A stretch of 64,000 bases of DNA, taken from NCBI RefSeq assembly GCF_028743715.1, contig NZ_CP117996.1, forward strand, positions 3,100,001-3,164,000. Direction: 5' to 3'. A program made the translations under genes and the position numbers. This document shows positions 34,800 to 42,500 of the stretch, piece after piece (within the stretch, counting starts at the first letter, position 1; each line of letters opens with the position of its first letter). Origin of the DNA: Microbacterium sp. Clip185 (lineage in GTDB: Bacteria > Actinomycetota > Actinomycetes > Actinomycetales > Microbacteriaceae). The notes beneath the pieces were generated by a model. The model did not search any database. It saw nothing but the letters and a program-made list of their open reading frames with translations, and was not told the DNA's origin.

Positions 34800-35567
34800 T
34801 CAGAATCCCGGCGGCAGTTCTCCCTCGTCGACGAGGATGACGTCACCGTGGCGCGCGAAGCGCAGGGATACGCCATCCGGGTACCGGTCGCGCATTTCTT
34901 CGGGGTAGCCGAAGTCACCGGCGCTCGCGCGGGATCTTCGAGGGATGAAGAAATCGACGAGGGGCTCCATCCCTTCACCCACGCACGTCCCGGCGCCGGG
35001 GCCTGTTTCCTCGAGAGAATCGGTCGCGACGATGATGCAGGCATCGGTCGCATACACCTCGAGGCCGGCGTACGAGCCGAAGGAACGGAGCTCGTCGGGC
35101 TCGAGACCCGCCATGATCCACTGCCCCGCATACGAGACCGCACCCGGCTGCTCGGTGAGCCGCGCCGCGTGGTGCTGGTCGTCGCGCACACCCCACGGCA
35201 ACGTCCACGCCGTGAGACCTGCGGCGACGGCGGCCGTCACGAAGATGCTGACGATCCAGGCGATGCGGAGGCGGCGATCGAGCGTCCGCGGCGTCGGCTG
35301 CGCGGTCAACGAGACCGGGGCGATGGGCGGAGTGGGCTCCGGATCGTCGGCGGGGGGCGGATTCTCCGCGGCGACCGGCGACGACTCCTGCTCAGGCTCC
35401 GCCTCCCGCTCAGGCTCCGGGGCGGGCGTCGTTCGCGATGCGCTCCGGGACGAGAGCGCGGCCTCGAGTTCGGCGAGCCGCGCGAGCCCCGCCTGATCGA
35501 GATCGGCATCCGGTCCGTAGGCGCGGGCGCGGAGGTGCGCGAGCTCTTCCTCGGTCGGGTCGGGCAT
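34800..35567 (-). CDS. Membrane-anchored protein, paralogue 1 of a tandem pair
   Basis: 255 aa. N-terminus DPTEEELAHLRARAYGPDADLDQAGLARLAEL is a conserved charged helix. A Pro/Glu-rich linker, one membrane helix (RIAWIVSIFVTAAVAAGLTAW, about 108-128) and an outside domain follow, with SYAGLEVYATDACIIVAT, CVGEGMEPLVDFFIPRR and RYPDGVSLRFARHGDVILVDEGELPPGF. Two Cys in the outer domain may pair. Its neighbour at 35608 has the same plan and the same end (LVDEGDLPG). Function unknown. Confidence 0.78.
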   Translation of the reverse strand: MPDPTEEELAHLRARAYGPDADLDQAGLARLAELEAALSSRSASRTTPAPEPEREAEPEQESSPVAAENPPPADDPEPTPPIAPVSLTAQPTPRTLDRRLRIAWIVSIFVTAAVAAGLTAWTLPWGVRDDQHHAARLTEQPGAVSYAGQWIMAGLEPDELRSFGSYAGLEVYATDACIIVATDSLEETGPGAGTCVGEGMEPLVDFFIPRRSRASAGDFGYPEEMRDRYPDGVSLRFARHGDVILVDEGELPPGF

Positions 35568-35607
35568 GCTCCTCCTTGTTCGGTATCGGGCTTCGATCGC
35601 GGAGCTG

Positions 35608-36453
35608 TCAGGTGCGACCGGGGAGATCACCCTCGTCGACGAGCACCGTGTCGCCACGGAGGGTGAAGCGCAGCACACCACCGTCGGGGTACCGCTCGCG
35701 AACCGCATCCGGCACCGCCGCGTCCCCACCGGAACTCGTCCCGCCGAAGTAGATGTCCATGATCGGCGGGAGGCCTTCGCCTGCGCAGGTGCCTGAGACA
35801 GGGGTGCGGGTCTCGCCCACAGCGGCCTGGAGACACGAGTTCAGCGAATAGATGTGCAGACCGAGGTAGTCGCCGTAGTAGCGAACGCCCTCCCGCTCCG
35901 ACATCCCACCCCGCGTACGTTCCCCGTTCACCACATCGCCCTGAAGATGCATGCTCGCCAACTGTCCCGCGCCGTCCGACGGACGCAGCCACGTCGTGAC
36001 GAGCGCCGTCACGACGATCGCGACCACGAGACTCGCGATCCAGACCCACCGCGTCCGTCCGCTCGGCAGCCATGCGGCGATCCGCGTGGCGGAGCTCGAT
36101 CGCGCGGGCGCCGTGGGTTCCTCCTCGGCGGCCTCCGACGCGGCATCGGGCAGCGGCTCGAAGACGACCTCGGGCTCGGGTGCGGGCGCGAGGTCTTCCT
36201 CACGGAGTCCGGCACGCAAGCCGCGGCGCGTCGGGGCCGCGACGTCGGATGCGGCGCCCTCAGGTTCCGCCGGCGGTCCGAAGAGCGCGGCCAGTGTGTC
36301 TGCCGCGGAGGCGCCGGCGGCGGTCTGCCCCGCGGTGGCCCCGCTCTCCTGCAGCTCGGCGAGCCGGGCGAGGCCTGCCGCATCGATGTCGGCGGCGGGT
36401 CCGTACGCGCGCGCCTGCAGACGCGCCAGCTCGTCGTCGGTGTCGTCCGGCAT
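35608..36453 (-). CDS. Membrane-anchored protein, paralogue 2 of a tandem pair
   Basis: 281 aa. DDTDDELARLQARAYGPAADIDAAGLARLAEL at the N-terminus, acidic linker (about 40-130), membrane helix (RWVWIASLVVAIVVTALVTTW), then an outer domain with YYGDYLGLHIYSLNSCLQAAV, GTCAGEGLPPIMDIYFGG and RYPDGGVLRFTLRGDTVLVDEGDLPG. The two Cys align with those of paralogue 1. Likely a gene duplication; both are on one strand 40 bases apart. The N-terminal 'ARAYGPxAD' motif is familiar from actinobacterial hypothetical proteins but has no role I know. Confidence 0.78.
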   Translation of the reverse strand: MPDDTDDELARLQARAYGPAADIDAAGLARLAELQESGATAGQTAAGASAADTLAALFGPPAEPEGAASDVAAPTRRGLRAGLREEDLAPAPEPEVVFEPLPDAASEAAEEEPTAPARSSSATRIAAWLPSGRTRWVWIASLVVAIVVTALVTTWLRPSDGAGQLASMHLQGDVVNGERTRGGMSEREGVRYYGDYLGLHIYSLNSCLQAAVGETRTPVSGTCAGEGLPPIMDIYFGGTSSGGDAAVPDAVRERYPDGGVLRFTLRGDTVLVDEGDLPGRT

Positions 36454-36488
36454 AGGCCCATCCTGGCCTGCGGCGGCGCTCGGGCGCA

Positions 36489-37049
36489 TCAGCGGGTGTC
36501 GCGGTCCTCGCCCGACCAGAGATCGGCGCAATCGACTTTCTGTGCCCCGTGGGTCCGCAGATAGTCGCGCGCACCGCGATCGCCGACGACGGATGCGGCC
36601 AGCGCCGGCCAGTGGTCACGGCCGATCACCACGGGGTGCCCGGGGCGGGCGCCGTACACCGCCTGCACGAGCGATGCGGAGTCCGCACACCGCGTCATGC
36701 GCTGCACCGCAGTGGCGGGGAGGTCGGGGGTGTCCACCGTGATGATCGCGAGAGCGACCGCATCCGAAGACCTCGCGGCGGCGAGCCCCGCGCGAAGCGA
36801 CGCGCCCACACCCTCCGACGGATCGGCGACGAGAACGGGCTCCGCCTCGGCGGGCACGAGCGGCAGCACCTCGTCGGCGGCCGCGCCCACGGCGACGTAG
36901 ATCGGTGAGCACCCCGCATCCCGGAGCGCTCCGACGGCGAGCGCGAGCCACGAGCGCCCATCTGGGGTGCGGGCGAGAGCCTTGGGAGAACCGAACCGGC
37001 GCCCCGCACCCGCGGCGAGCACGAGGCCGGCGACAGCTGGCTGGCGCAT
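36489..37049 (-). CDS. Molybdenum cofactor cytidylyltransferase-like protein (MocA family)
   Basis: 186 aa, NTP-transferase fold. N-terminal nucleotide loop GLVLAAGAGRRFGSPKAL (about 8-25), VADPSEGVGASLRAGLAAA, and IITVDTPDLPATAVQRM with the metal Asp; GHPVVIGRDHWP is shared with MocA. It joins CTP to molybdopterin for enzymes of the xanthine dehydrogenase family, and xdhC is divergent beside it, so this is the expected partner of the hydroxylase at 41.6-45.2 kb. ATG at 37049; a longer frame exists but with no support. Confidence 0.85.
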   Translation of the reverse strand: MRQPAVAGLVLAAGAGRRFGSPKALARTPDGRSWLALAVGALRDAGCSPIYVAVGAAADEVLPLVPAEAEPVLVADPSEGVGASLRAGLAAARSSDAVALAIITVDTPDLPATAVQRMTRCADSASLVQAVYGARPGHPVVIGRDHWPALAASVVGDRGARDYLRTHGAQKVDCADLWSGEDRDTR

Positions 37050-37099
37050 GATCAGGTCAGCGTATCGCGCACGAAACACGCGCTGGTTAGCGTGGAAGG

Positions 37100-38191
37100 A
37101 TGCTCGAACTCGCCGCCGACCTGTTGCCGCTGCTGCGCGCGGGGCAGACCGTGGCGACCATCACCGTCACCGCCGTCGCCCGTTCCGCTCCCCGCGGCGT
37201 CGGCTCGGCGATGGCCGTGACGCGCGACGCCCGGGTGATCGGCTCGATCTCGGGCGGATGCGTGGAGGGCGACGCGGTCGCGCTCGCTCTCGCGGCGCTC
37301 GCGCGCGGCACCGGCGACGCGGCGCGGTTCGGCTTCACCGACGATCAGGCGTTCGCGGCGGGCCTCGCCTGCGGCGGCACGATCGACGCCGTCATCAGCG
37401 TCGTCTCGCCCACGGATGCGGTCGCCCTCGACGCGCTCGAGCGGGCGGCGGCGGACCGTCCCGCCGCCGTCGGCATCGTCGCCTCGGGACCCGACGCCGG
37501 AACGCTCGTGCCTCACGACGCGGTGCCCGAGAGCGTGCGGCACGACGAGCTGCTCGTGGTGGCGGCTCCGCGCCGCCCCCGCCTCGTGATCCTCGGAGCG
37601 GGCGAGCACGCCGCGGCCCTCAGCCGCGTGGCGGCCGCATCCGGCTTCGCCGTCTCGGTCTGCGACGTGTGGGACACCCTCGTCACCCTCGAGCGCTTCC
37701 CCGAGGCCGACGAACGGGTGTGCGCGCTGCCGCACGAGCACCTGCAGCAACTTCACGAGCGGGGCGAGCTCGACGAACGCACCGCGGTCTGCGTGCTCAC
37801 TCACGACCTGCGCCTCGACATCCCGGCGCTGCAGACCGCCCTCGCCCTCCCGGTCGGTTTCGTGGGCGCCATGGGGGCGCGGCGCACGGTGGCCCGACGG
37901 GCGGACCTGCTGCGCGAGGCCGGTGTGTCCGAGGCGGATCTCACCCGCCTGCACTCGCCGCTCGGGCTGGATCTGGCGGGCGTCACGCCGCAGGAGACCG
38001 CGATCGCCGTGTTGGCCGAGATCGTCGCGGCGCGGCGCGGCGGCTCGGGCCTGCCGCTCCGCGCCGGCACCGGCGCCCTGCACCCCCGCGCATCCGCATC
38101 CGCCTCCGCCTCCGTACCCGCATCCGCACCCGCAGCGCGAGAGAGCCTTTCGCCGAGCGAGCATTCGATCGGGTGCTCGCTCGACGAATGA
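37100..38191 (+). CDS. XdhC/CoxI-family Mo-cofactor insertion protein
   Basis: 363 aa. N-terminal XdhC_CoxI domain with RSAPRGVGSAMAVTRDARVIGSISGGCVEGDAV (about 26-58) and a C-terminal Rossmann domain with RLVILGAGEHAAALSRVAAASGF and VGFVGAMGARRTVARRADLL. It binds the Mo cofactor, promotes its sulphuration and hands it to the Mo subunit. The last 20 codons (ESLSPSEHSIGCSLDE) are formed by a family C palindrome that runs over the stop, so the normal C-terminus has been replaced or extended. ATG at 37100. Confidence 0.88.
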   Translation: MLELAADLLPLLRAGQTVATITVTAVARSAPRGVGSAMAVTRDARVIGSISGGCVEGDAVALALAALARGTGDAARFGFTDDQAFAAGLACGGTIDAVISVVSPTDAVALDALERAAADRPAAVGIVASGPDAGTLVPHDAVPESVRHDELLVVAAPRRPRLVILGAGEHAAALSRVAAASGFAVSVCDVWDTLVTLERFPEADERVCALPHEHLQQLHERGELDERTAVCVLTHDLRLDIPALQTALALPVGFVGAMGARRTVARRADLLREAGVSEADLTRLHSPLGLDLAGVTPQETAIAVLAEIVAARRGGSGLPLRAGTGALHPRASASASASVPASAPAARESLSPSEHSIGCSLDE

Positions 38192-38208
38192 ATGCGCGCT
38201 CGGCGAGG
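38138..38208. repeat. Family C palindromic repeat overlapping the xdhC 3' end
   Basis: Contains CGCCGAGCGAGCATTCGATC, GGGTGCTCGCTCGACGAATG and CGCGCTCGGCG as alternating inverted motifs. The related copy at 39092-39165 shares GCTCGCTCGGCGA. It supplies the last codons and the stop of xdhC. Confidence 0.75.
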
Positions 38209-38312
38209 GAGGCGCGCACGCGGTGCTAGCCTGACCGCGCGTCCTAACAACCATGGCGACAGCCAGGGCGGGGACTGCGACGAACCGTTCGTCTCAGCAC
38301 CCGAGGAGCAGC

Positions 38313-39080
38313 ATGTCTCAGCCCGTCGACAAGTCCCAGGCCGGTCTCACCGCCCGGCAGTACCACATCGGCATCGCGCCGGGAGAGGTGTCGTCCGTGG
38401 CTCTCCTGCCGGGCGACCCGTTCCGGGTGCCGCTGGTCGCGGAGTTCCTGACCGACGTGCGCGAGGTCGCGCACAACCGCGAGCACCGCACGATGACCGG
38501 CTGGTACAAGGGGCGCCACATCACGGCCACCTCCACCGGTATGGGCTGCCCCTCGACCGCGATCGCCGTGGAGGAGCTCGCTCGCGTCGGGGTGACCTCG
38601 TTCATCCGCGTCGGCAGCTCCGCCGGGCTCCAGCCCGGCGTCGAACCCGGCGACCTGCTCGTCAGCGAGGGGAGCTTCCGCAACGACGGCACGACGGATG
38701 CGTATCTGCCCAAGGGCTTTCCCGCGGTGCCGGACCTGTCGCTCACGCTCGCTCTCCAGCGGCACTCCGAGCGGCTCGCCGCCGCATCCGGCACGCGCTC
38801 GCACAGCGGCATCAGCGTGAGCGACGACGCGTTCTACGCCGAGACGCCTGAGTGGATCGGTCAGCTGAACCGGATGGGCATCCTCAACGTCGAAATGGAG
38901 GCCTCGGCGCTGTACATCGTCGCGCGGATGCGGGGGCTGCGCGCCGGGATGGTGTGCGCCTGCTCGAGCAACCTCGTCGACGGCTCGTCGCTGTACGACG
39001 AGAAGAACACCGCGCTCAAGGACGGCTGGATGCGCTCGATCGAGGCGGCCCTGGACACCGCGGTCGAACTGGAGCTGTAG
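38313..39080 (+). CDS. Nucleoside phosphorylase, uridine phosphorylase-like
   Basis: 255 aa, PNP/UDP family 1. GDPFRVPLVAEFL (phosphate loop, about 29-41), FIRVGSSAGLQPGVEPGDLLVS, and the ribose/base site NVEMEASALYIVARMRGLRAGMVCACSSNLVDG. Phosphorolysis of uridine or a related nucleoside to base and ribose-1-phosphate, in the cytosol. The base specificity is not fixed by what I can see. Start ATG at 38313, with GAGGAG upstream. Fits the nucleoside/nucleobase theme of the right half. Confidence 0.85.
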   Translation: MSQPVDKSQAGLTARQYHIGIAPGEVSSVALLPGDPFRVPLVAEFLTDVREVAHNREHRTMTGWYKGRHITATSTGMGCPSTAIAVEELARVGVTSFIRVGSSAGLQPGVEPGDLLVSEGSFRNDGTTDAYLPKGFPAVPDLSLTLALQRHSERLAAASGTRSHSGISVSDDAFYAETPEWIGQLNRMGILNVEMEASALYIVARMRGLRAGMVCACSSNLVDGSSLYDEKNTALKDGWMRSIEAALDTAVELEL

Positions 39081-39091
39081 CCCCCGCCCAC

Positions 39092-39165
39092 GCGAAAGAG
39101 CACCCGTTCACCGAGTGAGCACCCCATCGGATGCTCGCTCGGCGAACGGATGCTCGCTCGGCGGG
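39092..39165. repeat. Family C palindromic repeat
   Basis: GCACCCGTTCACCGAGTGAGC, a spacer ATCG, then ATGCTCGCTCGGCGAACGG, then a second ATGCTCGCTCGGCG. It lies between the convergent ends of the phosphorylase and the oxidoreductase, where it could serve as a terminator. Confidence 0.75.
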
Positions 39166-39176
39166 ATGACGCGCGG

Positions 39177-40154
39177 TCAGGGCTTGAGCAGCACCTTGCC
39201 GATGCGGCCGGGCTCGAAGTTGGCGCGGGCCGCATCCGAGATCTCGTCGAAGCTGAAGGTGTGCGACGCCGGGAGCGTGAGAACGCCCTCGCCGATGCGG
39301 GTCACGAGCTCGCGCAGCAGCTCACCGCGGCGCGCGGGCGCCATCGACGAGCTGACCTTGCTTCCCCAGAACCCCTTGACGGTGGCCTGCTTGAAGATCA
39401 CGTCGCCCGAGGCGATCTCCATGATGGGCGAGGCCATCGCGCCGAAGGCGACCAGCGTGCCGTTCTCGGCCAGCAGCGAGAGCACCTCGCCGGATGCGGC
39501 GCCACCGACCGAGTCCACACCGGCGACGATCGGGGCGCCACCGGTGATCTCGGCGACGCGCTCGCGCCAGTTCTCGCCCTCGGTCGAGACGACGTTGCCG
39601 ATGCCGAGGCCCTCGAGCTCCGCCACGCCCGCGTCGCGGCGGACGAGACCGAGCACGTTCAGGCCACGGGCGACCGCGAGCTGGGCGACGAGGCGTCCGA
39701 CGGCGCCGTTGGCCGCGTTCTGCACGAGCCAGTCGCCGCGCTCGAGCTCGAGGAACTCGATCAGGCTCAGGGCGCTGAAGGGCATGGAGACCAGCTGGGA
39801 CGCCGTGACGTCGTCCATCGCATCGGGCACCGGGATCATCGCGGCGGCATGGCCGACGAAGTACTCGGCCCACACGCCGAACGTGCCGCCGGTGGCGACG
39901 CGCTGGCCGACGCTCAGGTTCTCGACGCCCTCACCGACCGCATCCACGACGCCGACGGCCTCGGTGCCGGCGCGGGCCGGCAGCTCGGGCTTGAAGCCGT
40001 ACGTGCCGCGCACGGTCCACAGGTCGTGGTTGTGGATGGGCGAGAGCAGCGTCCGCACGCGGACCTGTCCTGCGCCGGGCTCGGGGAGCGGGGCATCCTC
40101 GACGTGAAGGACCTCGGCAGGATCGCCGAAGGCGGAGTGCACGATGGCGCGCAT
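39177..40154 (-). CDS. Zinc-independent MDR oxidoreductase (quinone oxidoreductase-like)
   Basis: 325 aa, NADPH-dependent medium-chain reductase. N-terminal GroES fold, RAIVHSAFGDPAEVLHVEDAPLPEPGAGQVRV; coenzyme fold GDWLVQNAANGAVGRLVAQLAVARGLNVLGLVRRDAG (AxGxVG variant). No zinc-binding Cys pattern, so it belongs to the quinone/enoyl reductase side. Same strand as the DUF1304 gene 69 bases upstream, both probably controlled by the divergent TetR protein. Likely detoxifies quinones or unsaturated carbonyls; the substrate is open. Confidence 0.88.
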   Translation of the reverse strand: MRAIVHSAFGDPAEVLHVEDAPLPEPGAGQVRVRTLLSPIHNHDLWTVRGTYGFKPELPARAGTEAVGVVDAVGEGVENLSVGQRVATGGTFGVWAEYFVGHAAAMIPVPDAMDDVTASQLVSMPFSALSLIEFLELERGDWLVQNAANGAVGRLVAQLAVARGLNVLGLVRRDAGVAELEGLGIGNVVSTEGENWRERVAEITGGAPIVAGVDSVGGAASGEVLSLLAENGTLVAFGAMASPIMEIASGDVIFKQATVKGFWGSKVSSSMAPARRGELLRELVTRIGEGVLTLPASHTFSFDEISDAARANFEPGRIGKVLLKP

Positions 40155-40223
40155 GTTGTTCCTCTTTCTCGTGGGGTGAGGGAAGACGGGGGCGTCGGAT
40201 GGACGTCCTCGAGGTCGTTGGGG

Positions 40224-40616
40224 TCAGGCGACCAGCAGGCCGATCGTCGTCGCGATGACGGCGAGCAGCGGCAGGGTTCCCTGCGTGATCGCTGCGCGGG
40301 CCTTCGTGCGGTCCGAGAGCAGCAGCACGAGGGCCGCCGCCAGCATCGAGCCGGTGCCTGTCAGCACGAGGGCCGCGCCGACGGAGGTGGCACCCGCGGC
40401 GACGCCGACGATGCCGACGAACACCGCGATCGCCAGGAACAGGTTGTAGAAGCCCTGGTTGTACGCCATCGGCTTCGTCATCTGCACCTGCTCATCGTTG
40501 CCCAGCCCGAAGGTCTGGCGGGTGCGCGGACGATCCCACGCGAACGATTCCATCCAGAAGATGTAGACGTGCAGGACGGCGGCGAGGCCGGCAAACACGA
40601 GTCCGACGATGAGCAT
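40224..40616 (-). CDS. DUF1304 membrane protein
   Basis: 130 aa, four helices. LIVGLVFAGLAAVLHVYIFWMESFAWDRPRTRQTFGL with MAYNQGFYNLFLAI is the DUF1304 signature that I recognise. No known reaction. It shares the divergent promoter region with the TetR regulator and is likely co-transcribed with the oxidoreductase. Confidence 0.9.
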   Translation of the reverse strand: MLIVGLVFAGLAAVLHVYIFWMESFAWDRPRTRQTFGLGNDEQVQMTKPMAYNQGFYNLFLAIAVFVGIVGVAAGATSVGAALVLTGTGSMLAAALVLLLSDRTKARAAITQGTLPLLAVIATTIGLLVA

Positions 40617-40635
40617 GGAATCCTCCTGTTATTGC

Positions 40636-40678
40636 AACGGTCGTTTCAATATATACTGCAATGGACGTTCTAGTAAAG
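40636..40678. promoter_or_regulatory. Double TetR operator and divergent promoter region
   Basis: AACGGTCGTT (40636-40645) and AATGGACGTT (40660-40669) are two inverted-repeat sites with starts 24 bp apart, each preceded by TTGC or CTGC. Between them lies AATATATACT. A minus-strand promoter can be read: -35 TTTACT (40677-40672), 18-base spacer, -10 TATATT (40653-40648). The first site overlaps its start-point region, the second its -35. Assigned to the adjacent TetR gene by position. Confidence 0.65.
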
Positions 40679-40690
40679 GCGGTGGTCGAA

Positions 40691-41281
40691 ATGGGTCGCA
40701 CCCGGACCTTCGACGAGGATGCGGTCGTGCGCGCGGCACGCGACGTGTTCTGGCAGCACGGGTATGCCGAGGCATCCGTCCCGGACCTCGAGGCGGCCAC
40801 CGGACTCGGCCGCTCAAGCCTGTACCACTCGTTCGGCAGCAAGCGCGAGCTGTTCGACGCGGCGATCGAGAGCTACCTCGACGAGGTGATCCGACCACGA
40901 CTCGCCCCTCTCCTGGGACCCGACGTGAGCACCGATGCGCTCGAGACCTACCTCACCGGTCTTGCCGCCGCTCTGCAAGCCCCTCAGACACATCTCGCCG
41001 AGCACGGCTGCCTCCTGATGAACAGCGTGCGCGGCACCCTCGCCGACGACGAGCACGTCAAGCGGGCGGTCGGTCAGTACCGCGCCGAGCTCACGACCGC
41101 CTTCGCCGCGGGCGTCGGCGCCCGCCGCCCCGATCTGGATGCGGAGGCCCGCGCCGTGCTCACCCGCTCCTGCACGGCCCACGTGCTCTCGGCCATGGCG
41201 ATCGTGCGCGCCCAGCCCGCGGCGGCAGCCGATCTGGTGGACAACGCCCGCATCCTCGTCACCGGGTGGGGTCCGCGCTGA
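40691..41281 (+). CDS. TetR/AcrR-family transcriptional regulator
   Basis: 196 aa. HTH at RTFDEDAVVRAARDVFWQHGYAEASVPDLEAATGLGRSSLYHSFGSKRELFDAAIESYL (about 5-63); the rest is the ligand domain, with GCLLMNSVRGTLADDEHVKRAV resembling the YcdC/NemR-like C-terminal type. An earlier in-frame ATG at 40661 would overlap the second operator, so I chose 40691. It probably represses the divergent DUF1304-oxidoreductase pair. Confidence 0.9.
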   Translation: MGRTRTFDEDAVVRAARDVFWQHGYAEASVPDLEAATGLGRSSLYHSFGSKRELFDAAIESYLDEVIRPRLAPLLGPDVSTDALETYLTGLAAALQAPQTHLAEHGCLLMNSVRGTLADDEHVKRAVGQYRAELTTAFAAGVGARRPDLDAEARAVLTRSCTAHVLSAMAIVRAQPAAAADLVDNARILVTGWGPR

Positions 41282-41346
41282 CCCGGCGCCTCCCCGACCG
41301 AGCGCCGCGCTGACCCGGCGCCTCGCACGCCGCACCGTCACGGCGC

Positions 41347-41415
41347 CCGAACTCCTGCAGAACCGGCGAATCCGGGCCTTCGACGGGGCCGCGCCGCGGT
41401 TTTGCAGGAGTTACG
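41347..41415. repeat. Family A palindromic repeat
   Basis: CCGAACTCCTGCAGAACCG at the left and CGGTTTTGCAGGAGTTACG at the right, inverted with two mismatches. First of two copies in the 382-base gap 41282-41663; apart from the two copies I see nothing in that gap beyond the likely promoter of the hydroxylase genes. Confidence 0.88.
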
Positions 41416-41475
41416 TCGCGGCGAGCGGCCGGACGCGGTCCGCGCCCGCCAGCGGCTCCAGCAGCGTCCGCGCGC

Positions 41476-41545
41476 CCGAACTCCTGCAGAACCGGCGCCT
41501 CACCGCCCGGCAGCGTACTGCACGACGGGTTTGCAGGAGTTGTGC
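41476..41545. repeat. Family A palindromic repeat
   Basis: Left arm CCGAACTCCTGCAGAACCGG, right arm GGGTTTGCAGGAGTTGTG. The arms are as in the other copies, but the middle has no similarity to them, so the arms are what is conserved. Confidence 0.85.
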
Positions 41546-41663
41546 TCGCGTCCGGGCGTAGCCTGCTCGCCGAGGGACCGCAGGCTCACGCACGCGAAAC
41601 ACCCACGAAACGCCGCCCTGGTTCACTGAGGGCTGTTCATGTGACCAACATCCCGAGGCAGCC

Positions 41664-42500
41664 GTGGACATCACGACCATCACGAGTTTCCGCCCGGCGC
41701 GAAGCCGGTCCGACCTGCGCCTGAACGAGGGCGAGGTCTTCCTGGCGGGCGGCACCTGGCTCATGAGCGAGCCCCTGCCGGGCACCACAGGCTTCGTCGA
41801 CCTCACCACCCTCGGCTGGCCCGAGATCGAGCTCACCGAGGACGGCCTGCGGGTCGGTGCGACCTGCACGATCGCCCGTTTCCTCGCCTGGGCCGAGGGA
41901 CGCGCCGCAGGCCTTCCCCCCGTGCCCTCCGAGTGGACCGCCGCGCACCTCGTCACGGATGCGGCGCACGCCCTCCTCGCCTCGTTCAAGATCTGGACCA
42001 CCGCCACGGTCGGCGGCAACGTGTGCCGCTCGTTCGCCGCCGGCGCCATGATCTCGCTCGCCGCAGCACTCGACGCCACGGCCGTCATCTGGACACCCGA
42101 CGGCGGCGAACACCGCATGCCCGTGGCCGAGGTGCCCACCGGCAACGGCACGAATGTGCTGACCCGCGGCGAGGTGCTGCGAGCGCTCGAGTTCCCCGCA
42201 TCCGCCCTGCGCTCCACCGCGCGCCTGCGCAAGATCGCCCTCGCCGAGCTGGGCCGCTCCGGCGCGGTCGTCACCGGCCGCGTCGACGAGGACGGCGCGA
42301 GCGTGTTCACTCTGACCGCCGCCACCGCGGCTCCCACCGTGCTGCGGTTCTCCGAGCTGCCGGATGCGGCGACCCTCGCCGCATCCGTCGGATCGGTGTC
42401 CGGCTACTACACCGATCCCCTCGGGGCGGCGGACTGGCGGCGCGGGGTGAGCATCGAGTTCGCGGAGCGGATCCGCGCCGAGCTGGAGGAGTCCGTATGA
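41664..42500 (+). CDS. Molybdenum hydroxylase FAD subunit (CoxM/XdhB-like)
   Basis: 278 aa. FAD_binding_5 domain: VFLAGGTWLMSEPLPG (about 27-42) and the second loop KIWTTATVGGNVCRSFAAGAMIS (about 110-132) with the T.GGN motif. C-terminal CO dehydrogenase flavoprotein domain with TARLRKIALAELGRSGAVVTGRV. It carries electrons from the Fe-S domains to the acceptor. GTG start at 41664. Stop overlaps the next start as ATGA, so it forms a complex with the fused Fe-S/Mo protein. Confidence 0.92.
   Translation: MDITTITSFRPARSRSDLRLNEGEVFLAGGTWLMSEPLPGTTGFVDLTTLGWPEIELTEDGLRVGATCTIARFLAWAEGRAAGLPPVPSEWTAAHLVTDAAHALLASFKIWTTATVGGNVCRSFAAGAMISLAAALDATAVIWTPDGGEHRMPVAEVPTGNGTNVLTRGEVLRALEFPASALRSTARLRKIALAELGRSGAVVTGRVDEDGASVFTLTAATAAPTVLRFSELPDAATLAASVGSVSGYYTDPLGAADWRRGVSIEFAERIRAELEESV

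Noticed and set aside
31088..35191. A 1367-codon open frame on the minus strand
   Set aside because: It runs antisense through aztD, three family B repeats, the ThrE gene and a dehydrogenase. High GC leaves long open antisense frames; codon pattern and content are not protein-like.
38101..38135. CGCATCC-type simple repeat near the end of xdhC as a separate tandem repeat
   Set aside because: It encodes an Ala/Ser/Pro tail and is made of the genome-wide CCGCATCC word plus variants; reported under that finding and not as its own element.
40632..40657. Plus-strand promoter TTGCAA / TATACT for the TetR gene
   Set aside because: The spacing between the two elements is 14 bases, too short for a normal promoter.
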